NCBI GenBank assembly: GCA_019695115.1 | Contig: JAIBAP010000058.1 | Span: 1-37,372, forward strand | Origin: Caldilineales bacterium | Lineage (GTDB): Bacteria > Chloroflexota > Anaerolineae > J102 | Direction: 5' to 3' | DNA length: 37,372 bases | Shown here: positions 1-6,362 of the stretch, one piece after another | How the letters are laid out: the number at the start of each line of letters is the position of its first letter | Numbering within the stretch: position 1 is the stretch's first letter | Program-made: the position numbers and the translations under genes | Notes under the pieces: generated by a model | Databases searched by the model: none | Told to the model about the DNA's origin: nothing | What the model saw: the letters and a program-made list of their open reading frames with translations, nothing else

Positions 1-38
1 GTTCGGCGGCTTCGCCAGAAGATTTAGTGAGACTTTAT

Positions 39-479
39 ATGAGCATACAAGAACAAATCAAAGAGTATGTTAGCAACCAACCTGAACCAAAACGAAGCGA
101 CATGCAAGAGTTGCACCGCATCATTCTGGAAGTAATGCCAAAATGTAAATTATGGTTCTTGGATGGCAAGAACAGTGAAAACAAAACCGTTTCCAATCCC
201 AATATAGGATATGGATTTCGTACCATAAAATATGCTGATGGGACAACCAAAGAGTTTTACCAAATTGGCTTGAGCGCAAACAAAACTGGAATCTCTGTCT
301 ACATCTTTGGTATCAAAGACAAGAAGTATTTAGCCGAGACATATGGAAAAAAACTCGGCAAGGCGAGTGTGAGCGGATATTGCATTAAGTTCAAAACGCT
401 GAAAGATATAGACGTTGATATTCTTGAAGCGGCAATACGATATGGGGTTGGGACTCAAAAGGAAAAAGCGCAAAATTAA
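39..479 (+). CDS. DUF1801 (YdhG-like) domain protein, cassette 1
   Basis: This 146-residue protein resembles the small DUF1801/YdhG-like family: an N-terminal helix, a central WF-DG segment followed by a G-Y-G-F strand, then a K-D-K-K-Y-L helix and a C-terminal stretch rich in charged residues. The biochemical role of the family is not established. ATG at 39 is chosen; an in-frame GTG at 27 would add four residues. The gene fills cassette 1 and is followed within about 80 bp by the left core of its attC. Its base composition is far more AT-rich than the host genes further right, consistent with acquisition as a cassette from another lineage. It probably depends on an upstream integron promoter. 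Confidence 0.7.
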   Translation: MSIQEQIKEYVSNQPEPKRSDMQELHRIILEVMPKCKLWFLDGKNSENKTVSNPNIGYGFRTIKYADGTTKEFYQIGLSANKTGISVYIFGIKDKKYLAETYGKKLGKASVSGYCIKFKTLKDIDVDILEAAIRYGVGTQKEKAQN

Positions 480-558
480 TAGAAAAGAGCCTCAATGGTT
501 GGTTACAGAAATTCTACAATCGGTTCTCAAAAACCAGTGAGTCTTAAGGCAAAGAGCC

Positions 559-688
559 GCCGAACAAAGCGTGCAGTGGATGGTGGGGATTCTGCGGCTT
601 CGACAAGCATTTTTCTGGCTTCGAGTTTTTTTCTGCTCCCAAAGCCAATCCCAGCCCACCCCACCACCACTAACGCAAGCCGTTAGGC
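559..688 (+). repeat. attC recombination site of cassette 1
   Basis: The left core GCCGAAC (559-565) and right core GTTAGGC (682-688) bound an imperfect palindrome of about 130 bp. Just inside, GCGTGCAGTGGATGGTGGGG pairs with CCCCACCACCACTAACGC apart from small bulges, giving the folded bottom-strand stem with extrahelical bases that integron integrases recognise. The bases just left of the core (556-558) extend the match to the cassette start at base 1. Small ORFs over this site are spurious. Confidence 0.82.
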
Positions 689-728
689 GCTTCGTTCAAC
701 ACCTAAAACGTAAAGAGAGAAAATAATT

Positions 729-1493
729 ATGCAGTTGGATTATGGAAATTGGGTACGAAAAAAGATTCTGCTAATTCTAGGTTTATGCGCTTTAGTAACG
801 GGCGCTCTAATCTTTATTCCTCTTGGCTCTGCTTATAAAGCAGTTACGACAGTTCTATTTGTAATTCTTTTCGTTAGTTTTCTATTTCCCCTTTATGTTT
901 ACGTTATGTTCTCCCAGAGTGGCGGAAAACTTCAAGAAAAAGTCTATAACATTGCCATTCATTATTTGGGAAAAGGTTTGAAAGGTAATTTCATTGACAT
1001 TGGTTCTGGAAATGGAGTTTTGGCTGTAACTCTTGCTCAAAAATACGAAGCCATTGAAGTTACAGGCGTTGATTATTGGGGCACAGATTGGGAATACTCA
1101 AAAAGTGTTTGCGAGAAAAATGCTCAAATTGTCAAAGTAGAAAACCGTGTGCATTTTCAAAAAGGTGACGCAGCATTGCTTGATTTTGCTGATAATACAT
1201 TCGATGGCGCAATAAGCAATCTAACCTTCCATGAAGTAAAATCTGTCCCTGACAAGAAGTTGGTAGTGCAAGAAGCGTTGCGTGTTGTGAAATCAGGCGG
1301 CAGTTTCTCGTTTATTGATTATTTTTTTGATGAAAAATATTATGGAACTGCGTTGGAGTTAGAAAAATTTCTAAAATGCTTGAATTTAGAACACTTTGAG
1401 CGTAAGCACTTGAAAGATGTGATTCCGCTACCGGCAATGTTGCAACATCCCAAAATACTGGGAAAGGTTGGAATCATCTTTGGAAAGAAATAG
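729..1493 (+). CDS. Membrane-anchored class I SAM-dependent methyltransferase, cassette 2
   Basis: The protein has 254 residues. Two hydrophobic segments (about residues 12-32 and 37-58) should anchor it in the membrane with the catalytic domain in the cytoplasm. A Rossmann methyltransferase domain follows: motif I reads F-I-D-I-G-S-G-N-G near residue 96, an acidic motif II ends V-T-G-V-D-Y, and the post-motif region has the Methyltransf_11 pattern of N-L-x-F-H-E-V followed by L-R-V-V-K-S-G-G. The substrate is unknown. AGAGAGAAAATAATT precedes the ATG and supplies a ribosome binding site. Composition is markedly AT-rich compared with the chromosome to the right. The cassette runs from about 683 to the attC ending at 1740. 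Confidence 0.85.
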   Translation: MQLDYGNWVRKKILLILGLCALVTGALIFIPLGSAYKAVTTVLFVILFVSFLFPLYVYVMFSQSGGKLQEKVYNIAIHYLGKGLKGNFIDIGSGNGVLAVTLAQKYEAIEVTGVDYWGTDWEYSKSVCEKNAQIVKVENRVHFQKGDAALLDFADNTFDGAISNLTFHEVKSVPDKKLVVQEALRVVKSGGSFSFIDYFFDEKYYGTALELEKFLKCLNLEHFERKHLKDVIPLPAMLQHPKILGKVGIIFGKK

Positions 1494-1512
1494 GTGCTTC
1501 AAACAAAAACGC

Positions 1513-1740
1513 ACCTAACAAAGCGTTCTCAGAAACCATCCCCACTCCCACCCGCGCCAGCCGCAGAAAACCCGCTCTGCTCCCCCCATTTTTGGAGCCA
1601 CGAAACCCCACTCATCCCACTTTTCGGGCAAGCTACAGGCGCCCCTGTGCGCCCAGCCCCCGGTTTCTCCCATCCAAAATGAGCCGTTTGCACTCATCGG
1701 GCTACACCCGCCTACACGCAGGTAACGCAAACCATTAGGC
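1513..1740 (+). repeat. attC recombination site of cassette 2 (long form)
   Basis: The left core ACCTAAC (1513-1519, continuing AAAGCG) and right core ATTAGGC (1734-1740) close cassette 2. At about 228 bp it is long for an attC. Its interior shares a segment with the next site: ACTTTTCGGGCAAGC, then CGGTTTCTCCC and AATGAGCCG in the same order and spacing. It has no convincing coding content; a small ORF at 1494-1682 is a shadow. Confidence 0.75.
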
Positions 1741-1814
1741 CAAATCGCGAATCGTGATTAGAATACAAGTAGTAGCAAACGTGTTGTCGACGAACTCGAT
1801 TCAACGGAGATGAA

Positions 1815-2087
1815 ATGCAGTTTGAGTGGGATCCGAAGAAAGCAGCCAGCAACCTACGGCGTCACAAGGTAACCTTCGACGAAGCAGCTACATCGCTAGA
1901 AGATGAGCTGTCGCTGACTGGTGATGACCCGGATCATTCGTTGGAAGAAGTGCGCTTGATCACCTTTGGCGTCTCCAGCGCGGGTTGCTTGCTGGTCGTT
2001 TCGCACACGGAAAGGGGCGAGCGTATCCGCATCATTATCGCTCGACTTGCTACCCGAGCAGAGAGAAACCTGTATGAGGAAGGCTAA
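1815..2087 (+). CDS. brnT: BrnT family toxin (DUF497), cassette 3
   Basis: The 90-residue protein matches the BrnT ribonuclease-toxin family over its whole length: the opening F-E-W-D-P-K-K-A, N-L-R-R-H-K-V-T-F-D-E-A, then D-H-S-x-E-E-V-R, and the closing R-I-I-I-A-R-L-A-T-R-A-E-R-N-x-Y-E. BrnT proteins have a RelE-like fold, cleave RNA and are held inactive by a co-expressed antitoxin. The downstream gene overlaps or abuts this stop, the usual arrangement of such pairs. ACGGAGATGAA just upstream of the ATG is a good ribosome binding site. Toxin-antitoxin pairs are frequent cargo of large cassette arrays and are thought to stabilise them. Confidence 0.9.
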   Translation: MQFEWDPKKAASNLRRHKVTFDEAATSLEDELSLTGDDPDHSLEEVRLITFGVSSAGCLLVVSHTERGERIRIIIARLATRAERNLYEEG

Positions 2088-2088
2088 A

Positions 2089-2334
2089 ATGGTGAATGAT
2101 GATCTGCGTCCCGAATATCGCCGTGAGGACTTCGGGCCGATGGTGCGTGGCAAGTACGCCGCACGCCTGAAAGAGTCCTCCAATATCGTCGTGCTTGACC
2201 CTGAGATTGCAGAGGCTTTCCCGAACGCTAAGGCAGTCAATGATGCTTTACGCGGCTTGCTCGAACTGGCGCGAGCGAGCGCATATCGGTCCGCGTCGTC
2301 TGTTTCGGCATCGGCACAGTCCACGCATCAGTAA
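2089..2334 (+). CDS. Antitoxin partner of BrnT, cassette 3
   Basis: This 81-residue protein starts at the ATG two bases after the brnT stop; an in-frame ATG at 2074 would overlap the toxin by 14 bp and add five residues. It carries D-L-R-P-E-Y-R, then V-R-G-K-Y-A-A-R-L, then V-V-L-D-P-E-I-A-E-A-F-P-N and A-V-N-D-A-L-R. This is the pattern of a family of short antitoxins found beside DUF497 toxins, not classical BrnA with its ribbon-helix-helix C-terminus. The last 15 residues are low-complexity Ser/Ala. It should bind and neutralise the toxin and may repress the pair. Family assignment rests on recalled sequence pattern and gene context. Confidence 0.75.
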   Translation: MVNDDLRPEYRREDFGPMVRGKYAARLKESSNIVVLDPEIAEAFPNAKAVNDALRGLLELARASAYRSASSVSASAQSTHQ

Positions 2335-2368
2335 CCGGCGTGGACTACGTATCTAGGCTCGGGGTTGG

Positions 2369-2639
2369 GTCTAACAACCGCTTCCAGCCGGCTGCCCACC
2401 GTGCGTAGTCATGTTTTGCAGCCTCGCAGCCCATCTCGCCCCACTTTTCGGGCAAGCAGCCTCGCCCTTATGCACGCGGCACGCCGGTTTCTCCCGTCCC
2501 ATAATGAGCCGCCCGCGCTCATCCGGGGTGCACCGGACGGCTGGGACTCTGCGCGTTTTGGGAGTTGGTTCTAAACTTTGGCAGTTTCCCGTTTCGTGAA
2601 TTGGTTCTCCCCAGCCGCCGGTAACGCAGGCCGTTGGCC
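2369..2639 (+). repeat. attC recombination site of cassette 3 (long form)
   Basis: The left core GTCTAAC (2369-2375) and right core GTTGGCC (2633-2639) bound about 271 bp. CGCTTCCAGCCGGCTG near the left end pairs imperfectly with CAGCCGCCGGTAACG near the right end. The interior repeats the segment seen in the cassette 2 site (ACTTTTCGGGCAAGC to AATGAGCCG). This accounts for the whole gap between the antitoxin and the next gene; I see no gene in it. Confidence 0.72.
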
Positions 2640-2657
2640 GGCTCGTAATAACAGCGT

Positions 2658-3290
2658 ATGTTTTCAAGATTTGTGGCCAAACAACTCAGTGGGCCATCTA
2701 TGGTGGTGGGGCAATGGCTGTTGGCGCCTCTGTGGAACCGCCGAAATATGGCTTTGAACAATGTGGCGCTAGAACGATTGGCGTTACAGGCAGATGACCA
2801 AGTGTTGGAAGTCGGCTTTGGAGGTGGTTATTTATTAGGGCAAATGCTCTCGTCAGTTTCTTCTGGTCTCGTGGCTGGGATTGATGCTTCTCGGGCGATG
2901 ATAGTTTACTGCGAGAAACGCTATCAGCGTTTTCAACAGTCTGGCCGCTTGGAGTTGCACTATGCATCGGTGCAGGCTATTCCGTATGGATCTGCTTATT
3001 TTACGAAGGTATGCAGCGTGAACTCCATTTTTTATTGGCCTGATGTGGCGCAGGGGATTGGAGAATGTGGGCGGGTATTAGGAGAAGGTGGAGTGTTAGT
3101 GTTGTGTTTTACGAGTAAGGCAAGCTTAGGGCGCCGGGCTTTTGCGCGACATGGGCTCCATCTATATGATGGTGACGAAGTTGGGGAAATGATGAAGCGG
3201 GCAGGCTTGGGAGATATCACTATTGAAGCTAGAGCAGATCGTCATCGGACTTTTTGGAGTGTGGTAGGGAAGAAAGGTGGGAAAGGATAG
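2658..3290 (+). CDS. Class I SAM-dependent methyltransferase (UbiE-like), cassette 4
   Basis: A 210-residue single-domain methyltransferase. Motif I reads V-L-E-V-G-F-G-G-G-Y near residue 50, motif II ends V-A-G-I-D-A-S, and the region before motif III carries C-S-V-N-S-I-F-Y-W-P-D followed by R-V-L-G-E-G-G-V-L-V-L. This is the Methyltransf_11/UbiE type, acting on a small molecule; the substrate cannot be read from sequence. The ATG at 2658 lies only about 20 bp after the cassette junction, as usual for cassettes, and no strong Shine-Dalgarno is visible. It is the second methyltransferase in the array and is not closely similar to the first. Confidence 0.85.
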   Translation: MFSRFVAKQLSGPSMVVGQWLLAPLWNRRNMALNNVALERLALQADDQVLEVGFGGGYLLGQMLSSVSSGLVAGIDASRAMIVYCEKRYQRFQQSGRLELHYASVQAIPYGSAYFTKVCSVNSIFYWPDVAQGIGECGRVLGEGGVLVLCFTSKASLGRRAFARHGLHLYDGDEVGEMMKRAGLGDITIEARADRHRTFWSVVGKKGGKG

Positions 3291-3319
3291 AGGGCGCTGG
3301 TTGTGTGTGGCTATCAGCC

Positions 3320-3449
3320 GGCCAACAATCGCATGCAGCCGACCTGCGCTACGCGCTTCCGACCCCGGCTTGTTGTGGTTCACAGTTTGTTTGGCAATTC
3401 GGCGTGGTTTCGTTGGATGCCGCTTGGCGGCTGATGCGAGACGTCGGGC
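3320..3449 (+). repeat. attC recombination site of cassette 4
   Basis: The left core GGCCAAC (3320-3326, extended to GCCGGCCAAC from 3317) matches the start of its own cassette exactly. The right core is GTCGGGC (3443-3449). TCGCATGCAGCCG on the left pairs with CGGCTGATGCGA on the right with one bulged base, giving the folded stem. The site is about 130 bp. Confidence 0.8.
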
Positions 3450-3494
3450 GGACGAGCACGACTGGTCCGGCCGGGCGACACACTTATCACCAAT

Positions 3495-3968
3495 ATGATC
3501 GAAGTTCACTATGTCGTAGTTCTGATAATCCGGCCCCGCAGCGGCAAGCACCAAGTGCTCATGGCTAAACGTTCGGCGGGGCAGTACATGGGCGACACAT
3601 GGCAGCTCATCTCAGGTGGGTTGGAGCCACACGAGACTGCGTGGCAGGGTGCGCTCCGTGAGATGCGTGAGGAGACCGGGTTGGTGCCAGAGGAGTTTTA
3701 CCGCCTTAGTACGCTCACGCACTTCTATCGACCGGACAATGATTCTTTGAATATCGCCCCCATGTTTTGCGCAATAGTCAATGAAGACGCCATTGTTACG
3801 ATTAATGCCGAGCATTCGGCGTTCGAGTGGGTAGATGTCGATGAGGCAACCTCTCGGCTCATGTGGCCGAGCGATCGGCAAGCACTGGAGGAACTGCGCT
3901 CGCTAATCTTGGTTGGCGGTATCGCCAAGAAATATATGAGGATCGTGACCGATGGCGGAGCCGTCTAA
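3495..3968 (+). CDS. NUDIX hydrolase, cassette 5
   Basis: The 157-residue protein contains a complete NUDIX box at about residues 41-63: G, five residues, E, seven residues, then R-E-M-R-E-E-T-G-L, with all glutamates that bind the divalent metal. The fold begins with V-H-Y-V-V-V-L-I-I-R and ends with a W-V-D-V-D-E-A strand, typical of small ADP-ribose or nucleoside-triphosphate pyrophosphohydrolases. These enzymes hydrolyse nucleotides linked to another moiety, often as house-cleaning; the substrate is not predictable. The ATG at 3495 follows the cassette 4 junction by about 45 bp, and the stop overlaps the left core of the terminal attC by a few bases. Confidence 0.9.
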   Translation: MIEVHYVVVLIIRPRSGKHQVLMAKRSAGQYMGDTWQLISGGLEPHETAWQGALREMREETGLVPEEFYRLSTLTHFYRPDNDSLNIAPMFCAIVNEDAIVTINAEHSAFEWVDVDEATSRLMWPSDRQALEELRSLILVGGIAKKYMRIVTDGGAV

Positions 3969-4043
3969 CGCCGACGTCAGCCGCCGGGCGCATTTCACGT
4001 ACCAACCGCACAGCTCATCCCCTGTCGGCTGCACGTGTCAGAT
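3963..4043 (+). repeat. Probable terminal attC site of cassette 5
   Basis: GTCTAAC (3963-3969) and GTCAGAT (4037-4043) are near-complementary cores. Between them ACGTCAGCCG pairs with CGGCTGCACGT. The site is shorter than the others and its left core does not match the start of cassette 5 as well as in cassettes 1 and 4, so it may be hybrid or degraded. It marks the likely right end of the array. Confidence 0.5.
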
Positions 4044-4130
4044 TGACCCCGTTCGCGAAGCAGGCGGGCGCGACTCAGCGTAGCCGCTGGGCGCCAATGG
4101 CCCTGACAGTCACCCACAAGAGGCTCTAGC

Positions 4131-4706
4131 ATGGCCGACGTGCTCCTATTCCACCACGCACAAGGACTCACCCCTGGCGTGATCGCCTTTGCCGATCACC
4201 TGCGCCGGGCCGGGCACCGGGTGCACACGCCCGACCTGTTCGATGGCCGCACCTTCGACGACCTCGATCAGGGGATTCAATTCGTCAAGGAACTGGGCTT
4301 TGGCGAGGTGCTGGCCCGCGGCGAACGCGCCGCCGACGGTTTACCCGCCGGGCTGGTCTATGCGGGATTCTCCCTGGGCGTGCTCCCAGCCCAGAAGCTG
4401 GCCCAAACCCGCCCGGCCGCCGGCGGGGCGCTGCTGTTCTTTGCCTGCGTGCCAGTGTCCGAGTTCGGCGCCGCCTGGCCGAAGGGGGTTCCGGTGCAGA
4501 TCCATGCCATGGCTGCCGACCCGTTCTTTGTCACCGAGGGCGACATCGACGCCGCGCGCGCCCTCGTCGCCCAGGCGGACGAAGCGGAATTGTTCCTCTA
4601 CCCTGGCGACCAACACCTCTTCGCCGACAGTTCGCTGCCCTCCTACGATGCGCAGGCCTCCGCCCTCCTGGGGGAGCGAGTGCTACGCTTCCTCGCCGCA
4701 CGATGA
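4131..4706 (+). CDS. Dienelactone hydrolase family protein
   Basis: A 191-residue alpha/beta hydrolase of the dienelactone hydrolase type, cytoplasmic. The N-terminal strand V-L-L-F-H-H-A-Q-G is followed by A-D-H-L-R-R-A-G-H-x-V-x-T-P-D-L-F-D-G, a hallmark of this family. The nucleophile elbow is G-F-S-L-G with Ser81 where many members have Cys; Asp130 and His162 (G-D-Q-H-L-F) complete the triad. Length is close to the short members of the family. The physiological substrate is unknown. It is the first host-like gene right of the cassettes; its GC content rises to that of the rest of the window and no attC follows it, so I do not count it as a cassette. Confidence 0.85.
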   Translation: MADVLLFHHAQGLTPGVIAFADHLRRAGHRVHTPDLFDGRTFDDLDQGIQFVKELGFGEVLARGERAADGLPAGLVYAGFSLGVLPAQKLAQTRPAAGGALLFFACVPVSEFGAAWPKGVPVQIHAMAADPFFVTEGDIDAARALVAQADEAELFLYPGDQHLFADSSLPSYDAQASALLGERVLRFLAAR

Positions 4707-4711
4707 CATCA

Positions 4712-4743
4712 AGGTGCGACGCACTTCGAAGTGCGTCGCACCT
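4712..4743. repeat. Perfect 32-bp palindrome, copy 1 of a dispersed repeat
   Basis: AGGTGCGACGCACTTC is followed at once by its exact reverse complement. The same unit recurs at 18791-18823 and 25354-25403. It sits 6 bp after a stop codon but has no T-run, so it is not a standard terminator. Confidence 0.85.
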
Positions 4744-4980
4744 CTACCCCCTCGTCCCGCAAGTGCTTGCAGGCAAGCCGTGGTTCGTATACAATGATGG
4801 CCACCTGCACGAATGGCGCAGAGAACCGAACGTCGAAACCCCACATCGTTCTCGATGCCGCCCGTCACGGTAGCTTTACCAGGCGATGGGGCCAGACGAA
4901 CAGCCGGCGACCTTCCTCTGACTGAGCCGCATGGCAACGGAGCCGGGAAGGTCATCATCCTTTCTTCTCGGAGGCAACCT

Positions 4981-5151
4981 ATGAAACTCAGCGCACCCAA
5001 GCAGATTACATTCTGGATCGCCGTAGTCATCGCTGTTCTTGGCATCATTGCCAGTCTTGTGTCGATCCCGGTGCTGTCGGGATTTGCCCTCTGGCTGGTG
5101 GTGATCGGCTTCGTGCTGTTGGCCGCCGCCAACATGCTCGAAGGTCTGTAA
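4981..5151 (+). CDS. Small two-helix membrane protein, 56 residues
   Basis: The gene has a strong ribosome binding site (CGGAGG, 7 bp before the ATG), which fixes the start; a longer frame reading from 4813 is not needed. The product is almost entirely two transmembrane helices: about residues 9-29 (F-W-I-A-V-V-I-A-V-L-G) and 32-53 (V-L-S-G-F-A-L-W-L-V-V-I-G-F-V-L-L), with a short turn containing I-P-V-L-S. Small proteins of this type are common in genomes of this kind, but I know no function. It precedes another membrane protein gene by 136 bp, so the two may or may not be co-transcribed. The 270 bp before it hold a palindrome and no other gene that I can see. Confidence 0.75.
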   Translation: MKLSAPKQITFWIAVVIAVLGIIASLVSIPVLSGFALWLVVIGFVLLAAANMLEGL

Positions 5152-5287
5152 CGAGATCGCCGGGGGTGCAGGCCCTACCTGCCGGTCGGCTCCGCGACAG
5201 CGCCGGTTTGCACCCCCAAGACCCGCCGGCATCCCTGCAGCAGGAGGGTGTTGGGCGGCAAGGGCAGTGGTGGGCGGAGGAGGAGAC

Positions 5288-5824
5288 ATGATCAAGGTTT
5301 TTCAGGAGTGGGCCAAACGTGAATACAGCTTGCGACAGCGGCTCATCGCCCTGGGCTTCGAGGCCGTCCTGTTCGTGATCGTGCTCCCCTACTTGCTCGT
5401 CGTCTCGGCGGCGGCGGTCGATCACCGCCTGGGCCTGCCCCGGTTCACCATCGGCGCTGCCAACTGGCTTGTCGGTCTGGCGCTGATCGTGGGCGGCGGC
5501 TTCCTGGCCCTGTGGTCGATCCAGACGCAGCTGACGATCGGGCGCGGCACGCCGGCGCCGATGATGCCAACGCAAAAACTGATCGCAAAAGGCCCCTTTG
5601 CCAACTGCCGCAACCCCATGGCGCTTGGCACCGTGGTCGCTTTTGCCGGCATCTGTGTGTGGATCGGCTCCTTCGCGGCGCTGGCGGTGGTCCTGGCCTT
5701 CACCGCCCTCCTGCTGCTGTATGTGAAACTGATCGAAGAGCAAGAACTGGAGGCCCGTTTTGGGGCGGAGTACCAGGAATACAAACGGCGCACCCCCTTT
5801 CTGATCCCGCGACGCCGCCGGTGA
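5288..5824 (+). CDS. Isoprenylcysteine carboxyl methyltransferase-like membrane protein
   Basis: The protein has 178 residues. The ATG at 5288 follows GGCGGAGGAGGAGAC, a clear ribosome binding site, and is preferred over an in-frame start 21 bp upstream. About four membrane helices are seen. The C-terminal half has the signature of the ICMT/PEMT family: G-P-F-A-N-C-R-N-P-M-A-L-G, then a helix ending E-E-Q-E-L-E-A-R-F-G-A-E-Y-Q-E-Y, then T-P-F-L-I-P-R. Bacterial members bind S-adenosylmethionine at the membrane and methylate lipids or other hydrophobic molecules; the substrate is unknown. It is followed by another membrane protein gene 50-60 bp downstream, likely in one transcript. Confidence 0.85.
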   Translation: MIKVFQEWAKREYSLRQRLIALGFEAVLFVIVLPYLLVVSAAAVDHRLGLPRFTIGAANWLVGLALIVGGGFLALWSIQTQLTIGRGTPAPMMPTQKLIAKGPFANCRNPMALGTVVAFAGICVWIGSFAALAVVLAFTALLLLYVKLIEEQELEARFGAEYQEYKRRTPFLIPRRRR

Positions 5825-5873
5825 ACCCGCTTCCTGGCTGGTTGCCACCGCTGTCGCAAGTGGCGGTATTCCC

Positions 5874-6350
5874 GTGAACGGACTCATGAACTTTGTCCGG
5901 GAGCAGCTTTCGGCCTACATCGAGGTGATGGTCTTTGCCGCCACCCGGCTCCGGCTCCGGCACTGGAGCGAGGCGGCGGTGATCGGTCTCATCCTCATCG
6001 TCGCCCTGGGCGTGATCTTCCTCTGCGACCGCTGGATGAAGAACTACCGGCTCCGCTTCGCCGCCGGCGCCGTTCTGTCCTCCCTCGTCCTCAGTCTGGC
6101 CGTGGGCGTGATGGGGCTGCTCTTGAGCCTGCCACGCCTGTTCTCCACTGTGCGCGACACCTTTCCCGTGGTCTGCATCGGGTCGCCGGCCTTCATTCTG
6201 ACCCTCGGCCTGCTCATCTCCTTCGGCAGCCGCCGGCGCCATCGGCGTCCCCTCTCCGGCCTCGCCATCTTGCTTGGGGCGTGGCTACTCTCCGCCTATA
6301 TCTTTTTCGCCACTTTTATCGTCTTCTTTCGCTACCTCGTGGTCAGCTAA
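5874..6350 (+). CDS. Hypothetical integral membrane protein
   Basis: A 158-residue protein starting at GTG 5874, or 154 residues from ATG 5886. Four hydrophobic helices are evident: about residues 35-50, 61-86, 99-118 and 129-154. A basic segment (R-R-R-H-R-R) between the third and fourth suggests a cytoplasmic loop. I do not recognise the family. It lies close behind the ICMT-like gene on the same strand, and is convergent with the glycosyltransferase gene ending at 6363, leaving only 12 bp between stops. Confidence 0.65.
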   Translation: MNGLMNFVREQLSAYIEVMVFAATRLRLRHWSEAAVIGLILIVALGVIFLCDRWMKNYRLRFAAGAVLSSLVLSLAVGVMGLLLSLPRLFSTVRDTFPVVCIGSPAFILTLGLLISFGSRRRHRRPLSGLAILLGAWLLSAYIFFATFIVFFRYLVVS

Positions 6351-6362
6351 CCTGAAGACCGC

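Larger units (their letters stand above)
1..4043 (+). mobile_element. Integron gene-cassette array (five cassettes, no integrase in window)
   Basis: Five gene-plus-attC units follow one another, all in one orientation. The key test of a cassette is that its first bases pair with the left core of its own attC. This holds to the base for cassette 1 (GTTCGGCGGC at 1-10 against GCCGCCGAAC at 556-565) and cassette 4 (GTTGGCCGGC at 2633-2642 against GCCGGCCAAC at 3317-3326), and approximately for cassettes 2 and 3. Genes fill the cassettes tightly and lack obvious promoters, as expected if transcription comes from a promoter near attI. The integrase and attI should lie left of base 1, since cassettes read away from attI. 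Base 1 coincides with a cassette junction. The right limit is inferred from the last attC-like site; host-like DNA begins by 4131. Confidence 0.85.

Noticed and set aside
4131-4706. Dienelactone hydrolase gene as a sixth cassette
   Set aside because: No attC follows it; only a perfect palindrome with no core sites lies downstream and composition is host-like.
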